Below are positions 32,456-40,063 of a stretch of 47,150 nucleotides of DNA, piece by piece. The translations under genes and the position numbers were made by a program. The notes under the pieces are model-generated. The model was not told the origin of the DNA, ran no database searches, and saw nothing but the letters and a program-made list of their open reading frames with translations. Each line of letters starts with the position of its first letter. The stretch's first letter is position 1. Origin of the DNA: Muribaculaceae bacterium (lineage in GTDB: Bacteria; Bacteroidota; Bacteroidia; Bacteroidales; Muribaculaceae); the NCBI GenBank assembly GCA_017619935.1, contig JAFZRJ010000007.1, forward strand, positions 1 through 47,150. The letters are read 5' to 3'.

Positions 32456-34741
32456 ATGAAAAAAAATATACTATTTCTTATGATGCTGCTCACGGCGGCA
32501 ACGGCGTGGGCGGCAGATTATGAATTCAGGCCGACAATTATCTACGATGGCGTGGATGCCAGCGACGTTACTTTCTCGCTTACGGTAGGTGCCATAACTG
32601 ACCATCCGTTGACCAGCGGGCAGAACTTTAATGTCGGCGTGAATGAAGTTTTTTCTCGTCCGACTAATTTTACCATTACGTGCTCAAATCCTAAAGGTCT
32701 TGATCTTCTGGTCACTTATAGCGGAATGGTTTATTTTGCGATTGCCGTAGAGAGAGATATTAGTTTTACCACGAACGATGCTGGTGGCTGCACTTTTTCC
32801 ATATCTCATTATTCGGGATCTTCCAGTAATCGTTATATTGCGGTAACTATTACGGTGGTAGGTAATATTAATAGTTCTTATGACGTGAACCTACCTACGG
32901 GTCTGACGGGCGGAAGCATCATCAGCGATAAGACGAATCCCGTAACCACAAACGAGACCGTCACCCTGACCGCTGTATCCGGTAGCGGCTACCTGCCAAC
33001 TAACATCAGTGCAACCCGTCACAATGAGGGCCAAGCGGTGGACGTTGACTGGGATGGCTCTTTCGACAATTCGGCCACCTTCTCCATGCCTAACGATGAT
33101 GTCGATGTCAGCGCCTCCTTCACCAATGTTTGGACGGCGGCAGGCGGCCTTTTTGCCAAAATCCCCAAGAATAAAGACACGCGCAGCGTCACCATCCCCG
33201 ACGGCGTTTCCTCGTTCAAGGTTTATGGCCCTACAGGCAGCAGTGCCAAGACTTCTTACTCCTTTTTGGAGAATGGTACTCTGCTACTGACTGTCCCTGA
33301 ACTATACGTTGTCAAACTGACGGGCAACATACTGGCAAATGGCCAGTTTTCTATTCTGGTCTATGATGGCAACAGCACAAGCAGCACGCAGATAGGACAA
33401 TATCATGGCAGTGTGTCTGGCTATAACGCAGCGCTACCCGACACCGTTGTCAGCACCGGAAACACGATGCTGATTATTACCAGATCTAGCAGTAATGATA
33501 TCTCTGCAGGCCTCGACCTCACCGCCACCATCATCCCCAACCCCGCTCACTTCTCGCAGGACGGCAACACCTACACCATCCACACCGCCACGGGCTGGGA
33601 TGTGTTCTGCGACATGCTTGACGGCGGCGAGGCGTTCAGCGGCAAGACCGTCGTCCTCGACGAGAACATCGAGGTGACTCGCATGGCGGGCGGCGCCGGC
33701 CATGACTTCCGCGGCATGTTCGATGGACAGGGCCACACGCTCACCGTCACATACGGCTCAGCTGGCAGCCCCATCGCCGATGACAAGGCCGCCCCCTTCC
33801 GTAACGTCGAGGGCGGTTGCGCGATTAAAGACCTGCACGTCTGCGGCGACATCTATGCCTCCGCGAAGTACGCCGGCGGACTCGTCGGCACCCAGTACGG
33901 TACGGTCACCATCCTCAACTGCCACGTCAGCACCGTCATCCACAGCTACACCAGTGGCGATGGCACCCATGGTGGCATCGTAGGCCACAATGGCAATAGC
34001 TCCGGTGCCAAACTCAGCATAGAGGGTTGCGTGTTCGACGGCAAACTGCTCATCTGTGGCACGACGGCCACAACCGACTGCGCCGGCTTCGTGGGCTACA
34101 AGCATAACAGCGGCACCGTCAACATCGCCAACTCCCTCTACGCCCCCGCCACCATCCCCGACGGTGAGAACGAGATAGCTTCCGGCGCCACTTTCGTGCG
34201 TAACGGCGAGAGCAGCAACATCACCAACTGCTACTACACCGCCGCCTTAGGCGCGCCGCAGGGCAAGCAGCTCCGCAGCATCACGGCAGGCGATTACGTG
34301 ACCGTGGCCAATGCCGGAACACCCAAGACCGTTTACAACGTGAGCGGCATCACCGCCTATCCGACGGGCATTATGGTCGACTCGGTGCTCTACGCCGGCA
34401 ACGGCGACGAGGTGGCACTCACCCTCGGTTATAGCGGCCATAATAATACCTTCATCGGCTTTGAGACCAGTGCCGGAACGCTCAACGGCAGCGAAAATCC
34501 TTACACGCTCACCATGCCCGACGAGGATGTGGTAGTGACTGCCGCTTTCGAGCAAGAGCATGTCATTGGTGACCTCAACGGTGACGGCGTGGTGGATGTC
34601 GCCGACGTGAACATCTGCATCAACGTCATTCTGGAAAGGGTCACCGATCCCGCCATAAAGGCGCTTGCCGACCTCAACGGCGACGGCACCGTGGATGTGG
34701 CCGACGTGAACATGATTATCAACATCATCCTCAGCAATTAA
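32456..34741 (+). CDS. Large exported protein with CUB-like, GLUG-like and dockerin-like regions
   Basis: A 761-residue exported protein. The start at 32456 opens a signal peptide (MKKNILFLMMLLTAATAWA); the -7 element TATCTTTG is at 32381-32388. Residues about 20-150 are an unrecognised beta-rich domain; about 155-235 resemble an InlB-type repeat (GSIISDKTNPVTTNETVTLTAV); about 240-360 look CUB-like (SFKVYGPTGSS..YDGNSTSSTQIGQYHG); about 360-560 contain GLUG-like repeats (FRGMFDGQGHTLTV, YAGGLVGTQYGTVTILNCHV, GGIVGHNG); then another InlB-like repeat. Residues 703-761 are two dockerin-like loops (DLNGDGVVDVADV and DLNGDGTVDVADV) ending the protein at NIILSN. The make-up suggests an adhesin or a surface-held protein. 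Confidence in single domain names is moderate. Confidence 0.83.
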   Translation: MKKNILFLMMLLTAATAWAADYEFRPTIIYDGVDASDVTFSLTVGAITDHPLTSGQNFNVGVNEVFSRPTNFTITCSNPKGLDLLVTYSGMVYFAIAVERDISFTTNDAGGCTFSISHYSGSSSNRYIAVTITVVGNINSSYDVNLPTGLTGGSIISDKTNPVTTNETVTLTAVSGSGYLPTNISATRHNEGQAVDVDWDGSFDNSATFSMPNDDVDVSASFTNVWTAAGGLFAKIPKNKDTRSVTIPDGVSSFKVYGPTGSSAKTSYSFLENGTLLLTVPELYVVKLTGNILANGQFSILVYDGNSTSSTQIGQYHGSVSGYNAALPDTVVSTGNTMLIITRSSSNDISAGLDLTATIIPNPAHFSQDGNTYTIHTATGWDVFCDMLDGGEAFSGKTVVLDENIEVTRMAGGAGHDFRGMFDGQGHTLTVTYGSAGSPIADDKAAPFRNVEGGCAIKDLHVCGDIYASAKYAGGLVGTQYGTVTILNCHVSTVIHSYTSGDGTHGGIVGHNGNSSGAKLSIEGCVFDGKLLICGTTATTDCAGFVGYKHNSGTVNIANSLYAPATIPDGENEIASGATFVRNGESSNITNCYYTAALGAPQGKQLRSITAGDYVTVANAGTPKTVYNVSGITAYPTGIMVDSVLYAGNGDEVALTLGYSGHNNTFIGFETSAGTLNGSENPYTLTMPDEDVVVTAAFEQEHVIGDLNGDGVVDVADVNICINVILERVTDPAIKALADLNGDGTVDVADVNMIINIILSN

Positions 34742-34786
34742 ACAAGTGACATCATTCCACCCCATGGTGGGTGAGTCAAAGAAACA

Positions 34787-34826
34787 CAAAAAAAAGGAGG
34801 GGTTCACGTCACATGTGAGCCCCTTC
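34787..34826. terminator. Bidirectional terminator between convergent genes
   Basis: GGGGTTCAC pairs with GTGAGCCCC around GTCACAT. On the minus strand it is followed by a long T run (plus-strand A tract 34787-34795) and serves the gene ending at 34848; on the plus strand TTCTTGATT follows weakly. A small CCACC-CCAT-GGTGG hairpin at about 34758 may assist the plus-strand gene. Confidence 0.8.
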
Positions 34827-34847
34827 TTGATTGTATGTTACGGTGCC

Positions 34848-37088
34848 TTATGGTGTGACCACCACTTTGCGACCGTCGTTGATGTAAATACCCGGTTCGG
34901 TGGGACGATGGTTCAGGCGGAGTCCGTTCGGGGTGTAATAGATGTCGCTGTGACGCGTTTCATCGGTCTTCACCGAACTGATGCCCGTGTCGGCCTCTTT
35001 ACGGCCGGTCAATAAGAACATTTGAGCGCCATAGAATGGGTTGCAGGTGCCGATATAGAGTCCTTCTTCGGTCTCGAGGAACGACGGGCAACCATAGTTG
35101 TACTTGTCGCCAAATCCATTGCGGGTGATGACCTCGAAGTTCACGCCGTCGGCAGTGCGGAACAGGTCGAATCCCCATTCGTCTTCGGCCACAAGGCGGT
35201 TGATGTAGAGATACATTTTGATGCCTTCAACATCGATGCGGTCGGAGATGTCTTGCAACATTTGCTTGAGGTTTTCGTAAATGGCGTCGAGCACATCACG
35301 AACACCTTCTCTCATGTCGTTCTGAATGAGTTCGGGGTTGTTGTAGCTCAGTTGGATTTTGGCATTGTGATACAAGTTGTCGAAATAATTTGCGGGCAAA
35401 TTAGCGAGTTCAGCCAGTGCATTGGCCAATGCGAGAGCTTCGTTGTCGCCGTCAAGAATGCCTTGGGCCAGATACTCGATTTCGGGAGCATTGCCGCCGT
35501 TCAAATAGTCCTCAAGGTTTCTCAGCAATTGGTCAATTAAATTTTCGATATTGGCCAGCATCTGCAAAACGGTATCGTTGACCGGTGCATCGTCGTCATA
35601 CTGTTCCAAGAAATCTCTGAGTTGTTCCAGCTTTTCGATGAGCGAAGCAACATATTCATTGGTTTTGAACTTGATCAAAATGTTGATGAGATTGTTGATA
35701 TATTCAATCTTTTGCGCTCTTTCTTCCGGTGACATGTTGAAGAAGCTGCCGTTGGTGAGCTGCGTCAGGTAGCCGTAGCAGACACCCGAGTCCATGGTGG
35801 AGATGTAGAGTTCGTCTTCGTACACGCCCATGCGCCAGATGTATTCGTTGGTGGTGCCTTCGGTGAGCTTGGTGAAGTTGACGCACTCCTCAAACTTGCC
35901 GGTGGCATCGTTCAGCTTCCAAACCTTCTGCGGGTTGGTCAGGGTGCTGTACATGTGGCGGAGGAAGTCGGAGGCTTTCACCGGCTGGCCAGCAATTTTG
36001 CTGACCATGCCCACGATGGCGTCCTGCATGCAACCCACGGTGTGGTCGAAGGTGAAGGCGTAAAGTTCACCGTTGAACTCAAACACCGAACCCAGCACCG
36101 AGCGGTAGGTGTCGGGCTCGCCGCCCTCGATGTCGCTCAGGCCAGGGTTGTTGATGCCGTTGTTCAGGCCGGCCACCTCTTCCCAGTACCAGCCATACTC
36201 GTTGGCCTGCTCACCGGCTGCTGCCGGGTGTCCACGGAAGATGGTCATGCCCTCGGTGCTGGGTCCGCTGGCGTAGATGTATCCGTTGTGAACAGCAAGC
36301 TCCCAAACGGGGCAACCAGTGGTGTTGGCCATGATGGGGTCGTAGGCATACTCGCCGAAGTCTTTGTAGTCGGCCACACGGTCCCATTGCATGTCGTCTT
36401 CGTTGCTCTTCATGAGGACGGCCATCTTGCAGGGCGTGCGGGTGTCGCTTGGGTCAACTTCTTCGCGGGCGTCGGCACCGGCAAAGAACAGGTGGTCGTT
36501 ATACACGCAGTTGGCGCGCATCGACACCGAGCCGTAGGTCTCGAACACCTTGGTGAACTTGCCGTCCATGTCCAGTTTCAGGATGTACTGCGGCATGTTG
36601 GGGTAGGCCGAGTAGGTGCCAAAGTACACGTCGTCGCCAAAGGTGACGGCCATGCGGAAGTAGATGGTTCTCTCGGCGGTGTAGAGCACTTTGACATCGC
36701 CAGTCTGGCGGTTGTAACTGAGGATTTGGGCTCCCTCGTCGGGCGTTGCGCTGTTGTGGGGTATGTCGCCATTGGTGACAGCATCGACAATCGACCACAT
36801 GGTTTCGGTCGAGATGCCGTAGGCTGTCATCAGGGGCGAGAACATGTTCACCACGCCATTGGCCAGGTTGCGGCTGGTGGCGATGTAGATTTCATCGCCG
36901 CGCATGGCCAAGCGCCACGTGTAGCTGTTCTCGCGGAAGCCGCCGGGAATCAATCCGTCGATTTGTCCCTCTCCACGGTCAGGATTCGAGACTTTGACCA
37001 CATCGTAGTCGTCGCCACTGATGGCAACGCCTTGTCCAGAGGCCGACAAAGCCAAAAGTCCTGCAAAGATCAGTAGAAATTTCTTCAT
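34848..37088 (-). CDS. Secreted protein, possible propeller with long helical insertion
   Basis: A 746-residue exported protein of unknown function. The start at 37088 gives a signal peptide (MKKFLLIFAGLLALSASG) and lies behind a strong promoter. Residues about 30-445 contain repeated short strands with repeating phrases (GDEIYIATSRNL, GDDVYFGTYSAYPNMPQYILKLD, NDHLFFAGADA, NGYIYASGPSTEG, NGELYAFTFDH, EDELYISTMDSG), which look like propeller blades. Residues about 450-630 are helical and coiled-coil-like (EYINNLINILIKF, IENLIDQLLRNLEDYL, LYENLKQMLQDIS-type text). Another blade-like segment follows (WGFDLFRTADGVNFEVI, EGLYIGTCNP). The end is the short tail PGIYINDGRKVVV. No catalytic motif is seen. 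Confidence 0.83.
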   Translation of the reverse strand: MKKFLLIFAGLLALSASGQGVAISGDDYDVVKVSNPDRGEGQIDGLIPGGFRENSYTWRLAMRGDEIYIATSRNLANGVVNMFSPLMTAYGISTETMWSIVDAVTNGDIPHNSATPDEGAQILSYNRQTGDVKVLYTAERTIYFRMAVTFGDDVYFGTYSAYPNMPQYILKLDMDGKFTKVFETYGSVSMRANCVYNDHLFFAGADAREEVDPSDTRTPCKMAVLMKSNEDDMQWDRVADYKDFGEYAYDPIMANTTGCPVWELAVHNGYIYASGPSTEGMTIFRGHPAAAGEQANEYGWYWEEVAGLNNGINNPGLSDIEGGEPDTYRSVLGSVFEFNGELYAFTFDHTVGCMQDAIVGMVSKIAGQPVKASDFLRHMYSTLTNPQKVWKLNDATGKFEECVNFTKLTEGTTNEYIWRMGVYEDELYISTMDSGVCYGYLTQLTNGSFFNMSPEERAQKIEYINNLINILIKFKTNEYVASLIEKLEQLRDFLEQYDDDAPVNDTVLQMLANIENLIDQLLRNLEDYLNGGNAPEIEYLAQGILDGDNEALALANALAELANLPANYFDNLYHNAKIQLSYNNPELIQNDMREGVRDVLDAIYENLKQMLQDISDRIDVEGIKMYLYINRLVAEDEWGFDLFRTADGVNFEVITRNGFGDKYNYGCPSFLETEEGLYIGTCNPFYGAQMFLLTGRKEADTGISSVKTDETRHSDIYYTPNGLRLNHRPTEPGIYINDGRKVVVTP

Positions 37089-37177
37089 AATAACTGCTAT
37101 GTGGCTCCAATCGTAAAACAAACCGGAAAGGGGGAGGCGCCACATTATGCCCCCTCGTTGGCAAAAATACTAACAAA

Positions 37178-37209
37178 CAAAGTTACAACCTTTTTTCATT
37201 TGGCACAAA
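37178..37209 (-). promoter_or_regulatory. Promoter of the gene at 37088
   Basis: On the minus strand TTTG (37206-37209) and TAACTTTG (37178-37185) are 20 nt apart. A second -7-like TATTTTTG lies just downstream at 37162-37169. The rest of the 318-base gap 37089-37406 holds the efp terminator and nothing else recognisable. Confidence 0.72.
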
Positions 37210-37339
37210 TTTGCCGGCGATTTTTAGTTTCGTTAACGATATTGCTGCGAAATTGTAATTACGAAGCGCAACCTCTGGCTTTCAAGGTGACAGTTGCCCT
37301 GCGGTTAAGTGAGAGCCCTTTTGAAATCGTATGACCGAC

Positions 37340-37379
37340 AAAAAAGCCGTGGATTCCCCTTGATAGAGAAATCCACGGT
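37340..37379 (-). terminator. Terminator after efp
   Basis: CCGTGGAT pairs with ATCCACGG around a loop of about 16 nt; on the minus strand GGCTTTTTTG follows. Confidence 0.83.
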
Positions 37380-37406
37380 GTTTCAAAAAAAGCGGTTGTC
37401 CTGCGA

Positions 37407-37970
37407 TTAGCGGACACGTCCCTGATAGCTGCCGTCGCGAGTGTCGACCTCGATGGTCTCGCCCTCGTTGACAAACAGAGGCACGCGAACGGTGGCTCCT
37501 GTTTCGACAGTGGCGGGCTTGAGTGAGTTGGTGGCGGTGTCGCCCTTGATGCCTGGCTCGGTATAAGTGATTTTGAGCTGGGTCTTGATGGGCATTTCAG
37601 CGAAGAGGATGGTCTCGGTCGAGGCATCGCTCACCACTTCCACGATATCACTTTCTTTCATGAAGTCGGCACCGGTGATGAGATCCTTGCTGATGGGAAT
37701 CTGTTCGTAGGTTTCCTGGTTCATGAAGATGGCGTCCTGTCCGTCCATGTACAGGTACTGATAGGGGCGGCGTTCCACACGCACGTCCTCGAGCTTCTCG
37801 CCGATGTTGAAACGGCGTTCCAGCACACGACCATCGACCACGTTTTTCAGCTTGGTGCGCATGAAAGTGTTGCCCTTGCCGGGTTTCACGTGCAGGAATT
37901 CGATGCAGAAGTACAGGTCGCCGTCGAGGCGGATGCAGGTTCCGTTTTTAATGTCTTGAGCGTTAATCAT
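37407..37970 (-). CDS. efp: Elongation factor P
   Basis: EF-P binds ribosomes stalled at polyproline and speeds peptide bond formation. The 187-residue length and three-domain layout are normal: N-terminal KOW-like domain, then two OB-like domains. The tip loop reads [10 protein letters not shown], with the lysine at residue 32 at the position modified in other bacteria; the modifying enzyme is not in this window. The C-terminal signature is [25 protein letters not shown] (seen in parts), ending [12 protein letters not shown]. It has its own promoter (38053-38083), divergent from that of rpmH. Confidence 0.97.
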   Translation of the reverse strand: MINAQDIKNGTCIRLDGDLYFCIEFLHVKPGKGNTFMRTKLKNVVDGRVLERRFNIGEKLEDVRVERRPYQYLYMDGQDAIFMNQETYEQIPISKDLITGADFMKESDIVEVVSDASTETILFAEMPIKTQLKITYTEPGIKGDTATNSLKPATVETGATVRVPLFVNEGETIEVDTRDGSYQGRVR

Positions 37971-38052
37971 AAAATTAAAAGTGCTATAGTTAATAAAAAA
38001 TGTTTTCTGTTTCTGAGTGGGCTTGACCGAGCAAGCCTCACAAAATCACTTG

Positions 38053-38083
38053 CAAAGTTACGGCAAATGAGCCATACTGCAAA
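38053..38083 (-). promoter_or_regulatory. Promoter of efp
   Basis: On the minus strand TTTG (38080-38083) and TAACTTTG (38053-38060) are 19 nt apart. It is back-to-back with the rpmH promoter, 26 bases away. Confidence 0.75.
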
Positions 38084-38109
38084 AATTTTTTTTTATTTTT
38101 ATCAACACA

Positions 38110-38141
38110 CTTGTGTAATTTGGAGAAAGTTTGTAATTTTG
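38110..38141 (+). promoter_or_regulatory. Promoter of rpmH
   Basis: CTTG (38110-38113) and TAATTTTG (38134-38141) are 20 nt apart, followed by a leader of about 70 nt. Confidence 0.7.
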
Positions 38142-38219
38142 CACGCGTTTTTGCGAATGTGGGTACTCCACAGGCGAGATTTTTTATCGTGAATTATTAA
38201 AAAATAAAGAGATAGAGCA

Positions 38220-38372
38220 ATGAAACGTACATTTCAACCATCGAACATCAAGAAGGCTCACAAGCATGGTTTTCGTGCTCGCATGAAGACTAAGGACGGT
38301 CGCAAGGTGTTGGCTCGCCGCCGCGCTAAAGGTCGTTACAGCCTCACTGTAAGCGACACCGTTTACAAGTAA
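38220..38372 (+). CDS. rpmH: 50S ribosomal protein L34
   Basis: A 50-residue, highly basic ribosomal protein of the large subunit. It begins [20 protein letters not shown] and continues [19 protein letters not shown], the unmistakable L34 pattern, with a short family-specific C-terminus ending SDTVYK. In many bacteria rpmH is next to rnpA and dnaA; here it is paired with efp on the opposite strand and followed by an exported protein gene. Confidence 0.97.
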   Translation: MKRTFQPSNIKKAHKHGFRARMKTKDGRKVLARRRAKGRYSLTVSDTVYK

Positions 38373-38548
38373 AAAGAGTCTTGCCAGCCAGGTGCTGGCC
38401 CATTAGCAGCATAGCCGTTATTTTCGCCGCGTGAGGGTGAATGTAACGGCCTTTGTTGTAAAAGTGCGACACATTCTGTTGATTTGGTTGCAAGAGTGAC
38501 ATATATTTGTTACCTTTGCAACACTTCTTTTTAAAGAAAGGTTGGAAA

Positions 38549-40015
38549 ATGGATTTAGCTAGGCAGTCGCAAATAAGGATATGGCTCGTGTGCATGCTCG
38601 TGGCGATGGTGTCGTCGATAGGAGTGAGCGCCCAGGAGCGCATGGTGTCGATGGGCGACAGTATTGACCCCGTCCCGTTCAGCCGTTTTCTTGCCACCGG
38701 CCTTTATGTGATGGACATTGAAACCGTTGACCATGAGTGGCCGACTTGTGACTACATCAAGTCGCCGTCAAATGGCTGGGGCAAATCCATCACAAATGCG
38801 ACCAAAGTGCCCGGGCGGCTCAAGATTTATGAGGGCGACAGGGTGGTCTATGACAGCGGCGACTATATCAAGGACGCCAAGGGCATGACCATTAGAATCA
38901 GGGGCAACAGCTCGGCCTATAACTATGCGAAGCCCTACAAAATCGACCTTCAGGACAAGGCCGACCTGCTGATGCGCAACAATCCCAGCTACAGGGACAA
39001 AGACTGGGCGCTGATTCGTGACCTCAGGCAGCTGGAAATGCAGGGTTGCGAAGTGAACAGGCTGCTGGGCCTGCAGTGGACACCCGGTTATGGATATGTG
39101 AACTTGATACTCAACAATGAATACCTGGGCCTATACATGCTGATTGAAACGGTGAAGCGCAACACGAATTGCCGTTTGAATGTGAGCAAGACGGGCTTTA
39201 TTTTTGAGCACGACGCCTACTGGTGGAAACTGGACTATTCCATTCCCTCCATCCTGTATCCCATGATGCGGTACACGTTCAAATACCCCGATACCGAAGA
39301 GTTGACCGCCGCCAACAAGGCGTATATGAAGCAACGCATTTCGGATTATGAGCAATCGGTGCGTAACGGCACCTATCCTGAGCAGATCGACGTGACCTCG
39401 ATAGCGAAATGGCAGCTGGGGCATGACATCCTGGGCGTGAACGACGGCGCGGGATCTAACCGCTTCTTCACGATATACGACCTTCAGTCGAAGATTGTCG
39501 CCGGCAACATGTGGGATTTCGACTCGTCGGAAATCACTGTTGACAATTGGTCGCGCAGCCATCTGGTCCTGTTGAAGGATTATTTCAAGAGTGCCAACCG
39601 CGACTTTGTCAATGAATACGTCAGTGAGTGGTACAGAATCAGGGAGACGTTGGTGCCTGCGATGCAGGACTTCTACGCCAAGTACAAGGCGTCGGCGAAG
39701 GGGCAAGCGCTTCAGCGCTCGTGCGAGTTGGAGAATATAAGATGGAGTCACAGTTACGTCTTTTACTATAATATCATGAGCCGCGTCGATTGGCTTAAGG
39801 CCCGCAAGAAATGGCTCGACCGTCAAATGAATATTCTTAATCCGGTGGGCGACGCTAATGTGGACGGAAAAGTTGACGTGGAGGATGTGAATGCCATCAT
39901 CAACACGATACTGGGCATCGCCGAGGGGTATCGCCGGCCTTCGGACGTCAATCAGGACGGGAAAATTGATGTTGAAGACGTGAACGCTGTGATTAACATT
40001 ATTCTTAATGTTTGA
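38549..40015 (+). CDS. CotH-family protein with dockerin-like C-terminus
   Basis: A 488-residue exported protein. The start at 38549 is chosen because a -7 element TACCTTTG (38511-38518, with GTTG 20 nt upstream) covers the earlier in-frame ATG. The signal peptide is about 1-28 (ending GVSAQ). Residues about 75-420 match the CotH protein-kinase-like family: MTIRIRGNSSAYNYAKPYKIDL, DWALIRDL, YVNLILNNEYLGLYMLIETVKR (in parts), and IVAGNMWDFDSSE, the DxDS-type metal site. CotH proteins phosphorylate secreted proteins in Bacillus, and CotH-dockerin fusions occur in Clostridia cellulosomes. Residues 432-488 are two dockerin-like loops (DANVDGKVDVEDV and DVNQDGKIDVEDV) ending at NIILNV. Whether it is an active kinase is not shown. 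Confidence 0.88.
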   Translation: MDLARQSQIRIWLVCMLVAMVSSIGVSAQERMVSMGDSIDPVPFSRFLATGLYVMDIETVDHEWPTCDYIKSPSNGWGKSITNATKVPGRLKIYEGDRVVYDSGDYIKDAKGMTIRIRGNSSAYNYAKPYKIDLQDKADLLMRNNPSYRDKDWALIRDLRQLEMQGCEVNRLLGLQWTPGYGYVNLILNNEYLGLYMLIETVKRNTNCRLNVSKTGFIFEHDAYWWKLDYSIPSILYPMMRYTFKYPDTEELTAANKAYMKQRISDYEQSVRNGTYPEQIDVTSIAKWQLGHDILGVNDGAGSNRFFTIYDLQSKIVAGNMWDFDSSEITVDNWSRSHLVLLKDYFKSANRDFVNEYVSEWYRIRETLVPAMQDFYAKYKASAKGQALQRSCELENIRWSHSYVFYYNIMSRVDWLKARKKWLDRQMNILNPVGDANVDGKVDVEDVNAIINTILGIAEGYRRPSDVNQDGKIDVEDVNAVINIILNV

Positions 40016-40063
40016 ACTTCCCGTCGTCGCTCTATTTATTGAATTCAACTAAACAAAATAAAA

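Noticed and set aside
33495-33983. Serine/threonine/proline-rich frames inside the gene at 32456
   Set aside because: They are out-of-frame readings of the real exported protein, produced by its GC-rich codons.
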